Shown here piece by piece: positions 1-5,986 of a stretch of 8,650 bases of DNA (position 1 is the first letter of the stretch; every line of letters begins with the position of its first letter). Source of the DNA: Methanomethylophilus sp963631655 (GTDB lineage: Archaea > Thermoplasmatota > Thermoplasmata > Methanomassiliicoccales > Methanomethylophilaceae); assembly GCA_963631655.1 (NCBI GenBank), contig CAVGRR010000066.1, positions 1-8,650 on the forward strand, written 5' to 3'. The notes beneath the pieces are model-generated. The model did no database searches. It was given only the letters and a program-made list of their open reading frames with translations, and was not told the origin of the DNA. A program made the translations under genes and the position numbers.

Positions 1-1
1 C

Positions 2-703
2 CTGCACCCGTCGTCCAACAACCTGACCCTGGGACTCCTGTTCATGGTATTCCTGACCTACGGCAACACCTACGTGAACCACGGTTATGAACTGGTCCTG
101 AAGAGGAACTCCGTGAGAAGCCTCAAGCAGACCATGTACGTCTCCCAGCTACAGCCGAGCTTCGTCTCCACCACGCTGATGAAGATCAGGGACCTCCCCG
201 GCAACCCCCAGGAGATGAAAAACGCCATCGTGCTGTTCGACAAGTATCTGCACAACAACTTCAAATCCGCGGAGGAGACGGCTATCCCGTTCACCAAGGA
301 ACTCGAACACGTGCAGCTCTATGTGGGCCTGGAGAAACTCAGGTTCAAGGACAAACTCAATGTCAACTTCGACATCAGGGATGAGGATTTCGAGATCCCC
401 CCGCTCATCCTCCAGATGGTGGTGGAGAATGCCATCAAACACGGAATCACCAAGAAGGAGAACGGCGGAACGGTAAATATAACAACAGAAAAGAACAATA
501 CCGACCACGTCATAACCGTAAAGGACGACGGTGTCGGATTCGATGTGAACCAGCCCGTGGAAAGGGGCGGAAGGAACCACATCGGAATTGCAAATTCCAA
601 GAAAAGATTATCGGAGGTCCTCGGCGGCAGGATCACCATAGTGAGTGAAATAAACAAGGGAACGGTCGCCACCATAACGATCCCCAGAAATGATGTTGCT
701 TGA
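2..703 (+). CDS. LytS-like membrane sensor histidine kinase, 5'-truncated by window edge, phosphoacceptor His replaced by Ser
   Basis: The reading frame is open to the left edge (14 codons before the first ATG at 44), so the N-terminus and most of the membrane sensor lie outside the window. What remains is the end of a hydrophobic segment (about 8-50), a linker, a His_kinase-like dimerisation region and a HATPase_c domain. Numbering from the ATG at 44: the region that reads Q-x-x-P-H-F-x-x-N in LytS/YehU-type kinases is QLQPSFVSTTL (35-45), with Ser39 (codon 158-160) where the phosphorylated His should be and Thr in place of the following Asn. The ATP lobe looks intact: N box VVENAIKHG (126-134, Asn129), G1 box DDGVGFD (161-167), G2 region GIANSKKRL (181-189). 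The response regulator starts 11 bases downstream, so the two are probably one operon. It is clearly a paralogue of the minus-strand kinase at 1677-3113. It may be a pseudokinase or the ATP-binding half of a heteromer. The family call is firm; autokinase activity is doubtful. Confidence 0.88.
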   Translation: MHPSSNNLTLGLLFMVFLTYGNTYVNHGYELVLKRNSVRSLKQTMYVSQLQPSFVSTTLMKIRDLPGNPQEMKNAIVLFDKYLHNNFKSAEETAIPFTKELEHVQLYVGLEKLRFKDKLNVNFDIRDEDFEIPPLILQMVVENAIKHGITKKENGGTVNITTEKNNTDHVITVKDDGVGFDVNQPVERGGRNHIGIANSKKRLSEVLGGRITIVSEINKGTVATITIPRNDVA

Positions 704-714
704 AAGTGATAGAT

Positions 715-1497
715 ATGAAGGTATTAGCAGTAGATGATGAGCAAGATGCGTTGGAAGTCCTGGTGTCCGCGATCACCGCGGCCCTCCCCGACGGAGAGAT
801 CCACCAGTTCAACAACCCCAGAGAAGCCTTGGAATTCGCCAAAGGCAACCCCCCGGACATCGCGTTCCTGGATGTCACCATGCCCACCATGACGGGTCTG
901 GAACTGGCCAAGAACCTGAAAGGTATCAACCCCAGAATGAACATCATCTTCGCCACCGGTTATTCCGCCTACGCATCGGACGCGTTCTCGCTCCACGCCA
1001 GCGGATACCTGATGAAGCCTATCTCCAGGAAAGATGTCCAGAAGGAGATCGAGAACCTCCGCAACCCCGTCGAGGCGCCCAAGAAGAGGGTGTTCATACG
1101 CACCTTCGGAAACTTCGACATCTTCGTGGACGGAGAGACCCTGCACTTCGCCAGGAAGCCCGCCAAAGAGCTTCTCGCATACCTTGTGGACCGTAAAGGA
1201 TCCGGAGTCTCCAGGAGGGAGCTGTGCAGCATCCTGCTTCAGGACGAGGCATTCACCAGAAAGTCCCAGGACTATCTCACCAAGATCGTCAAGGAGCTCG
1301 AGAGAACCCTCACCAACGTGAACGCAGCGGATATCGTCAACCTCGAGAAGGGAGACTACTGTGTGGTCCCCGCCAACTTCGACTGTGACGCATACGATTA
1401 CCTCAACGGCAACCCCGATGCGTTCAACAACTTCTACGGGGAGTACATGAGCCAGTACTCCTGGGCAGAAACCTCAATCCAGCAGTTCTATCACTGA
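715..1497 (+). CDS. Response regulator: receiver domain plus SARP/BTAD-type winged-helix output
   Basis: This is a 260-residue protein. Residues 1-103 form a CheY-like receiver with all key residues: acidic pair Asp7-Asp8, phosphoacceptor Asp53 in AFLDVTMP, Thr81 in FATGYS, and Lys101 in YLMKP. After a short linker, 126-225 resembles the winged-helix DNA-binding region of SARP-like activators: VFIRTFGNFDIFVDGE, then ARKPAKELLAYLVDRKG and the SRRELCSILL helix. The C-terminus (NFDCDAYDYLNG onward) is only the start of a BTAD-like region and is short. I chose the ATG at 715, which begins MKVLAVDDE, with GTGAT (706-710) just upstream as a ribosome-binding site; an in-frame TTG at 700 would overlap the kinase stop. 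It probably takes phosphate from one or both neighbouring kinases and acts as a transcription factor; its targets are unknown. Receiver plus SARP-like output is best known from bacteria, notably Firmicutes, so an acquired origin is plausible. Confidence 0.9.
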   Translation: MKVLAVDDEQDALEVLVSAITAALPDGEIHQFNNPREALEFAKGNPPDIAFLDVTMPTMTGLELAKNLKGINPRMNIIFATGYSAYASDAFSLHASGYLMKPISRKDVQKEIENLRNPVEAPKKRVFIRTFGNFDIFVDGETLHFARKPAKELLAYLVDRKGSGVSRRELCSILLQDEAFTRKSQDYLTKIVKELERTLTNVNAADIVNLEKGDYCVVPANFDCDAYDYLNGNPDAFNNFYGEYMSQYSWAETSIQQFYH

Positions 1498-1520
1498 AAC
1501 CAGCATCGATCGGAGAGGTT

Positions 1521-1552
1521 CCTTCCTGGATATCCTGACGGATATCGGGAGG
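1521..1552 (+). terminator. Hairpin with TGAC loop downstream of the response regulator
   Basis: GATATCC (1529-1535), loop TGAC (1536-1539), GGATATC (1540-1546) form a perfect 7-bp stem. CCTTCC (1521-1526) can pair further with GGGAGG (1547-1552), with one G-T wobble, past a TG bulge. T-rich sequence follows at 1566-1577, as expected for archaeal oligo-T termination after the regulator. The loop is identical to those of the hairpins at 4033-4050 and 5987-6027. The structure is read from sequence; terminator function is inferred. Confidence 0.6.
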
Positions 1553-1560
1553 GCCTTTCC

Positions 1561-1604
1561 GTGAATTTTCCATTTTTGAAGGATACGGAGTATCCCGTAT
1601 TCAC
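1561..1604 (+). terminator. T-rich tract with nested, mutually exclusive inverted repeats
   Basis: The tract begins with TTTTCCATTTTT (about 1566-1577). GGATAC (1581-1586) pairs with GTATCC (1590-1595) across a 3-base loop. Alternatively ATACGG (1583-1588) pairs with CCGTAT (1595-1600). GTGAAT (1561-1566) and ATTCAC (1599-1604) enclose the whole. The most economical reading is a termination region between convergent genes; the two inner stems exclude each other. Confidence 0.4.
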
Positions 1605-1630
1605 CGTTTCCGAAGTCACATATCGGGTAC

Positions 1631-1662
1631 AAAATCAAAAGACCCAGACATCGGAATTCCGA
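1631..1662 (-). terminator. Palindrome plus T-tract at the 3' end of the minus-strand kinase
   Basis: TCGGAATTCCGA (1651-1662) is a perfect 12-base palindrome 14 bases past the kinase stop. On the minus strand it is followed by TTTTGATTTT (1640-1631), a good archaeal oligo-T terminator. The palindrome could instead be a dimeric protein-binding site. Confidence 0.5.
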
Positions 1663-1676
1663 CATATTTCAGAAGA

Positions 1677-3113
1677 TCAGGATCCTCTCTGACGCATGTA
1701 TGCGGGGACCACGGGGGCCTTGTGGATCTTCGGAACCCTGATGTTGAATGCGGTTCCCTGACCCTTCACGCTGTAATAGGAGATGGAAGCGTTCATCATA
1801 TCCTTGAGTCCTTTCTTGACCGTACTGTATCCCGCCACGTTCTCCCTGTCGATAAGGTAGGGATCGGAAGCGGTTCCGGCGTAACCGACACCGTCGTCGG
1901 CCACCCTGACCTCAAATGAGGTCTCGGTCTCTTTGGTGGATATGTAGATGGTACCGGATCCCTTAGGCGCGATGCCGTATTCGATGCACAGAGATGCAAG
2001 TGTACGGATCGTCATGACCGGCAACTGGAAGTCCTGGGTCTTCAGGTCCGTATGCAGTTTCAGCTTGTCCCCGAACTGAAGTTTCACCATCTCAAAGTAG
2101 AGTTCAGTGAGCTCTATCTCCCTCCTGAAGGGGATGGGTGCGGTGAACACCAGGGAATCTATGTTTCCTCTCAGGTACTTTCCGAAGTCAGAGATCACCT
2201 CCCTGGTGTCCGCAGGGGTTCCAGGGATGTTCATGATCGAGGTGAGCGAGTTGTAAAGGAAGTGGGGCTTGATCTGGGAGAAAAGGGCTTCAGTGCTCTG
2301 TTCTTTGAGTTCGCTTTCGACACTGACGATCTCCTCCACCCTCCAGACATAGAAGTTGCAGTAGATGATGATCAGAGCGATGGCGAAACAGACGGACGAC
2401 ATCCCCACATCAAGATAGCAGTCCACAGCGTATCCGCACCACGGAAGGAACAGGAAGACAGCCATGGCGATGATCTGACGCTTCGAGGAAACCCTGGTCA
2501 GCACATCGTACAGGCCGATGAACGACATGGCAATAAGAGGGGCGATCAGCACCGCATAGTAGTCCGTGATGGCGATGCAACCCCCTTCATCAAAGGAGTA
2601 GATCCACCCGGTGAATGCATTGATTATCAGCATCAGATAATGTACGAGCATAAGACCCAGCATCAGCTTCTGGCGCACCACTGGGAACTTCAGGTGGTAT
2701 CTGGTAACATTAATGAGATAGACCCAGAAGGTGTACAGGATGATCGGCATCATGGCGGAACATATGCTGAGCACGGCGGGCTGAAGATCGATGTAGGTCG
2801 ATTCTCCGATGTTTATGAAGTACATCGACTCCAAGAACATCAGAATGAAAACCTCGCTCGTCAATATGGTGAAATACCTCGACGAGCGGTTGGCATAGGA
2901 ATCGGCCCACAGGACGAGGATCAGAAGTCCGCAAAGGATCATCGTGAGGTTGGCCATAGATACGCCCATGACGACCAGATTGTCGTAGGAGTCGGTATGC
3001 CAGGCGAAGAGGCGCCAAATCGAAATCACAGCGAAGAACGTGAAAATCGCGGTCTGCACTACGCGGAAATAAAAGACCTTGTCCTCTGGTATGGTTGGCA
3101 GTATCGACTTCAT
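1677..3113 (-). CDS. LytS-like sensor histidine kinase with about 8 membrane segments and a degenerate ATP-binding N box
   Basis: This is a 478-residue protein from the ATG at 3113 (MKSILPTIPED). About eight hydrophobic segments fill roughly residues 12-258, followed by a charged linker (VEEIVSVESELKEQS). The phosphoacceptor motif FSQIKPHFLYNSL spans about 278-290, with His284 (codon 2262-2264). The C-terminal lobe has an intact G1 box, ADDGVGYAG. The N-box position reads TLASLCIEYGI against MVVENAIKHGI in the plus-strand kinase: an ungapped match that puts Leu375 (codon 1989-1991) in place of the Mg-binding Asn and Ser in place of the preceding Glu. The G2 region (VAGYSTVKKGLKDM) lacks the usual Asn and Arg. 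It can therefore accept phosphate in principle but probably binds or uses ATP poorly alone. It has its own promoter and converges on the kinase-regulator pair, so it likely feeds the same regulator. I preferred ATG 3113 to an upstream in-frame TTG (3128), which would lie close to or upstream of the predicted transcription start. Confidence 0.88.
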   Translation of the reverse strand: MKSILPTIPEDKVFYFRVVQTAIFTFFAVISIWRLFAWHTDSYDNLVVMGVSMANLTMILCGLLILVLWADSYANRSSRYFTILTSEVFILMFLESMYFINIGESTYIDLQPAVLSICSAMMPIILYTFWVYLINVTRYHLKFPVVRQKLMLGLMLVHYLMLIINAFTGWIYSFDEGGCIAITDYYAVLIAPLIAMSFIGLYDVLTRVSSKRQIIAMAVFLFLPWCGYAVDCYLDVGMSSVCFAIALIIIYCNFYVWRVEEIVSVESELKEQSTEALFSQIKPHFLYNSLTSIMNIPGTPADTREVISDFGKYLRGNIDSLVFTAPIPFRREIELTELYFEMVKLQFGDKLKLHTDLKTQDFQLPVMTIRTLASLCIEYGIAPKGSGTIYISTKETETSFEVRVADDGVGYAGTASDPYLIDRENVAGYSTVKKGLKDMMNASISYYSVKGQGTAFNIRVPKIHKAPVVPAYMRQRGS

Positions 3114-3142
3114 TACAGAACATTGCAATATGCCGCTTTTCG

Positions 3143-3150
3143 TTTATATT
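3143..3150. promoter_or_regulatory. TATA-like octamer between divergent genes (kinase left, unknown gene right)
   Basis: TTTATATT sits in the AT-rich gap. Read leftward it is AATATAAA, about 27 bases before position 3119, giving a leader of about 6 bases for the kinase ATG at 3113. Read rightward it predicts a start near 3173. One TBP site may serve both directions. The same octamer occurs upstream of the rightmost gene (8635-8642). Promoter function is inferred from spacing only. Confidence 0.45.
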
Positions 3151-3232
3151 ATTATGTCAGACAAAGTGTAGAATTTCGCACAGGCTGTGCAATACCAAGG
3201 ATTATCTGGGACTTCACATATTACAGAGTGAC

Positions 3233-4042
3233 TTGAAAGCGAAAAAAGGCAACATCAGGAAAAGCTGTTCGGAAGCTCTGCTGGAACAGTCGCTGGCGGA
3301 CGATTACTGGGACGGATACTACTCCCTGGGACGTTCGGACGTGGCGAGGTTCGAGGACCACAGCGACAGATGTGCCAGAGTGACGATAATATCTCTCAAC
3401 GACGGGGCGGAGAAGGACGGATTCGACATCTTATATCAGGAAGATTCCAAGTTCTCCTTCCTGGCGGATGCGGTGTCCTCCAAAGGGTACGGGAAGATAG
3501 GTCTGAGGCTGTCGGACAGTCTCGCCAATCCCGACCGGGAGGAGATGATCGAGACCATCATCCAAAAGAGAGATTATTTCGAACTTCTGAAGATCAAGAA
3601 ACTAATAGAATCCCTGAAGACGCGTTCGATAGGCGGGTTCGGAGGGAAAATAGGGAACCAGATACTGTCGGAGAACGGTTACGAAGGGTTCTATAAACTG
3701 TCGGACGGGAAACTGCTCTTCTGCAGGGAAATGAGGTGCTGGGACTATGAGTCCGTGGACCGTATCGCGGACGGAGTGGCGGTGTGTCTCGTCCTCGATC
3801 CGAACAGTTTCTCGCTGCACAATTCGAAGAGAATCATCCACCCTTACCTTGAAGGAGATATGTTCTCCGACATCATGGAGGACCTGTCGAAGATGAAGGT
3901 CACCGTCATGTCACAGATAGCGAAAAAGGACGATGAATTGGGTGTTCTGCTTTCAAAAGCTCTGGAAGGGGACAGGGAGTCCGCTTCTATAGCGGGACAC
4001 AGACTGAAGTTCAACATCTGTGTACCGTTGAACCCCGCCTGA
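3233..4042 (+). CDS. Hypothetical protein, no recognised domain
   Basis: This is a long frame of about 269 residues whose start is uncertain because there is no in-frame ATG until the codon at 3545. I used TTG 3233 (LKAKKGNIRKSCSEALL); CTG 3185 or a non-standard codon near the predicted transcription start (about 3173) are alternatives, and an in-frame TTG at 3095 lies inside the kinase gene. The protein is soluble, with no signal peptide or membrane helix, and is rich in charged residues. Visible segments are DDYWDGYYSLGRSDVARFEDHSDRC, a glycine-rich GGFGGKIGNQIL, five scattered Cys, and an acidic helical stretch near the C-terminus (DIMEDLSKMK...KKDDELGVLLSKALEGD). I recognise no family. 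It is divergent from the second kinase and may share its TATA element, so it could belong to the same regulatory circuit, but nothing shows a function. Its TGA stop lies in the loop of a hairpin. Confidence 0.65.
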   Translation: MKAKKGNIRKSCSEALLEQSLADDYWDGYYSLGRSDVARFEDHSDRCARVTIISLNDGAEKDGFDILYQEDSKFSFLADAVSSKGYGKIGLRLSDSLANPDREEMIETIIQKRDYFELLKIKKLIESLKTRSIGGFGGKIGNQILSENGYEGFYKLSDGKLLFCREMRCWDYESVDRIADGVAVCLVLDPNSFSLHNSKRIIHPYLEGDMFSDIMEDLSKMKVTVMSQIAKKDDELGVLLSKALEGDRESASIAGHRLKFNICVPLNPA

Positions 4043-4050
4043 CGGCGGGG
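4033..4050 (+). terminator. GC-rich hairpin with TGAC loop containing the stop codon
   Basis: CCCCGCC (4033-4039), TGAC (4040-4043) and GGCGGGG (4044-4050) form a perfect 7-bp stem. The first three loop bases are the stop codon of the hypothetical gene. It lies between convergent genes, 10 bases past the chelatase stop, and has no long T-tract on the plus side. A further small stem in the chelatase end, CAGCTC (4063-4068) with GAGCTG (4075-4080), lies next to it. Terminator or mRNA 3'-end stabiliser is inferred. Confidence 0.6.
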
Positions 4051-4059
4051 AAAGTGATC

Positions 4060-4836
4060 TCACAGCTCGGAAAAGAGCTGGTCGACACGTTTTGAGATGA
4101 CCTCAGCGAAATACGGGTCGGAACCGATACCCGACTCGCGGAAGATGTGGATCTTCTTTCCTTTGTACTCCACATCGCCTTCGTTCTCGAACTCTTTCAG
4201 TCCGATCTTCGGGGGGATGTCCTTCTTGATGTGCACTCCGTCGGAGATGAACATCGGAAGTGCCAGTATCTTATCGTCGGCGTAACGCAGAGCTACATCG
4301 AAGGCCTCTTCGACCGTGGGATGACAGAACTCGTTGAAGCAGACGGTGAGGTTCACGTATCCCCTCGCCTTGACGCCTTTGGATGCCTCATAAACGGCTT
4401 CCGGATTCTTGTCGTCCTTGGAACCATGACCGATTAAGAGGATCGGAGTGTCCTTCTTTCCTCCCGCCTTCTCGATCTCTTTCACCAGGAGATCTGCGAC
4501 ACCGGCATCGGTACCTACGGCACCGCACATGGCCACTTTTATCTCCTTGGAGTCCACGACAACCGTGCCCTTATGGCCTTTCATTCCGATCGCTTCGGGA
4601 ATAAGGTCGGAGGTCATGGAACTGTCCGAGATCAGCAGAGGGACGACGGCGAGGCTGTCGACCCCGTCCGCGGCTATCTGGGACATCGCTTCCTGAATGG
4701 AGGGTTTGGAAACCCTGAAGAATCCGGTGTAGACCTTCTGTCCGCGGATCTCCTCGAGTTTGCGGGCCTGGACCCTCATGGTCTCCTCGGCATCGGGTTC
4801 TTTGGAACCGTACGCAACCAACAGTATACCTTTCAT
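4060..4836 (-). CDS. CbiX/CfbA-family sirohydrochlorin chelatase, two-domain form
   Basis: This 258-residue protein consists of two homologous CbiX-like halves. The family inserts Co or Ni into sirohydrochlorin, leading to cobalamin or coenzyme F430, in the cytosol. The C-terminal half carries the expected active-site His residues: His137 in ILLIGHGSKDD and His202 in LPMFISDGVHIKKDIP, plus the NEFCHPTVEEA segment. The N-terminal half aligns but has Tyr9 (LLVAYGSKEP) and Met74 (VPLLISDSSMTSDLIP) in those places, so it is probably structural. Most methanogen CfbA proteins are single-domain, about 130-145 residues, acting as homodimers; this looks like a fused dimer with one active site kept. 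Start is ATG 4836 (MKGILLVAYGS), nearly leaderless from TATACTTAAAT. It is divergent from the Mmp2 gene. Metal specificity (Ni or Co) cannot be read from sequence. Confidence 0.85.
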   Translation of the reverse strand: MKGILLVAYGSKEPDAEETMRVQARKLEEIRGQKVYTGFFRVSKPSIQEAMSQIAADGVDSLAVVPLLISDSSMTSDLIPEAIGMKGHKGTVVVDSKEIKVAMCGAVGTDAGVADLLVKEIEKAGGKKDTPILLIGHGSKDDKNPEAVYEASKGVKARGYVNLTVCFNEFCHPTVEEAFDVALRYADDKILALPMFISDGVHIKKDIPPKIGLKEFENEGDVEYKGKKIHIFRESGIGSDPYFAEVISKRVDQLFSEL

Positions 4837-4861
4837 GTACTCAGAACATACTCAATGTTAC

Positions 4862-4875
4862 ATTTAAGTATATTG
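4862..4875. promoter_or_regulatory. Overlapping AT-rich core promoter between the chelatase and Mmp2 genes
   Basis: ATTTAAGTATATTG reads as TATACTTAAAT leftward, with its centre about 27 bases from position 4839, next to the chelatase ATG at 4836. Rightward, AAGTATATT would place a start near 4899, just ahead of an in-frame ATG at 4904 of the Mmp2 frame. Assigned from position and composition only. Confidence 0.45.
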
Positions 4876-4914
4876 CGTAATATCTGTAGGTATCCCTAAT
4901 TCGATGAACGCACA

Positions 4915-4922
4915 TTATATAA
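4915..4922 (+). promoter_or_regulatory. TATA-like box for the Mmp2 gene
   Basis: TTATATAA, centred about 27 bases before position 4945, would give a leader of about 19 bases to the ATG at 4964. That leader contains a purine-rich GGCGGTAGGA just before the ATG, a plausible ribosome-binding site. This supports 4964 rather than 4904 as the start. Confidence 0.45.
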
Positions 4923-4963
4923 CAAAGATTCCGAATCACGCCTTATTGACAAAGGCGGTAGGA

Positions 4964-5947
4964 ATGCAGCTTCAGGATATAATCAGCGCTATTAGGGAAT
5001 TTCCGGGTGTGACCAGAAAACACAGGATCCACGAGGTCGTGGATTTCCTGCCCACGGATAAATTCCCGAGGGTCAAGGCCGCCGAAGGAGAGGACGCCGC
5101 CGCCATCGACATGGGCGACAGATACATCCTCTTCGCGACGGACGGTATCATGGAGTCCCTGGTCGCCACCGACCCCTATATGGCGGGATACTTCGCCGTT
5201 CTGGTGAATGTGAACGACATAGCCGCCATGGGCGGAAGGGCCACCGCGATGGTCGATGTGATGTCTGCCTCCAACGACCAGATCTGCGGGCGTCTGCTAA
5301 GAGGACTGGAAGAGGGAGTCAGGAGGTTCGAAGTGCCTATCGTGGGAGGACACACCCACCCCGACTGCGATTACCATGCCATCGATGTCGCCATCATCGG
5401 CGAGGTGAAGAAGGAGAACCTCATCAGAAGTTCGACCGCGGAACCCGGTGACGATATCGTCTTCGTGATGGACCTGGAAGGTCACTTCCCCGACAACCTG
5501 CCCTATGCGTGGCTCACCACTTTGGCCAAAGATCCGAAGCTCGTGAGGAAACAGATGGAGGCCGCCGCTCAGGTGGCGGATGAGAAACTGGTGCACTCCG
5601 GAAAGGACATGAGCAACCCCGGTTCAATCGGTACCCTGGGTATGATGCTCGAGACCTCGGAGATGGGCGGTACCGTGGATATCGATAAAATTCCGGTCCC
5701 GAAGAACTGTCCCGACCTGATCAAGTGGATCCTGTGTTACCAGGGATGCGGTTTCGTATATGCATGTCCGCCCGAGAATTCCGCAAGGGTCATCGAGATC
5801 TTCAAAGAAGTGAAGTGCGACGGTGCCGTCGTCGGCAAAGTGAACGACTCCGGAAAGCTCGACCTCACCATGGGCGACGAGAAGGGAACCCTGTTCGACT
5901 TCAGCAAGGACATCATCACCGGATGCAGGCCCAAGAAGAATCTCTGA
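4964..5947 (+). CDS. Methanogenesis marker protein 2 (PurM/AIR-synthase superfamily)
   Basis: This 327-residue protein belongs to the PurM/SelD/ThiL ATP-binding superfamily, in the subgroup known as methanogenesis marker 2, found in essentially all methanogens. Its exact reaction is not established to my knowledge. Visible features numbered from the ATG at 4964: N-terminal IREFPGVTRKHRI (10-22), as in the family; acidic EGEDAA (41-46); FATDGI (57-62); the superfamily core NVNDIAAMGGRATAMVDVM (82-100); VGGHTHPDC; and a Cys-bearing ILCYQGCGFVYACPPE near the C-terminus. I chose ATG 4964 because the family pattern begins there and a purine-rich site precedes it; ATG 4904 would add 20 residues (MNAHYITKIPNHALLTKAVG) and cannot be excluded. 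The divergent neighbour is a CbiX/CfbA-type chelatase, so a role around F430 or MCR cofactor supply is conceivable, but that is inference from position alone. Confidence 0.88.
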   Translation: MQLQDIISAIREFPGVTRKHRIHEVVDFLPTDKFPRVKAAEGEDAAAIDMGDRYILFATDGIMESLVATDPYMAGYFAVLVNVNDIAAMGGRATAMVDVMSASNDQICGRLLRGLEEGVRRFEVPIVGGHTHPDCDYHAIDVAIIGEVKKENLIRSSTAEPGDDIVFVMDLEGHFPDNLPYAWLTTLAKDPKLVRKQMEAAAQVADEKLVHSGKDMSNPGSIGTLGMMLETSEMGGTVDIDKIPVPKNCPDLIKWILCYQGCGFVYACPPENSARVIEIFKEVKCDGAVVGKVNDSGKLDLTMGDEKGTLFDFSKDIITGCRPKKNL

Positions 5948-5986
5948 GCCTCTCCGAGAAACATTACCTATTTTCGATAATATTTC

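Noticed and set aside
149..580. Minus-strand frame opposite the first kinase
   Set aside because: Antisense to conserved HATPase motifs; no independent support.
700..714. TTG start for the response regulator overlapping the kinase stop
   Set aside because: ATG 715 starts exactly at the receiver pattern MKVLAVDDE and has a GTGAT site upstream.
1474..1665. 63-codon minus-strand frame across the intergenic region
   Set aside because: It overlaps the end of the response regulator and the terminator structures, with no ribosome-binding site or recognisable content.
3129..3170. Tiny plus-strand frame MPLFVYIIMSDKV before the unknown gene
   Set aside because: It has 13 codons, lies over the proposed TATA element and has no ribosome-binding site.
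3095..3232. N-terminal extension of the unknown protein from TTG 3095
   Set aside because: It would run inside the divergent kinase gene and upstream of the predicted transcription start.
2052..3236. Long plus-strand open frame opposite the second kinase
   Set aside because: It is antisense to a clear membrane kinase; the translation is rich in His, Asp, Gly and Arg with no motif, typical of a mirror frame in GC-rich DNA.
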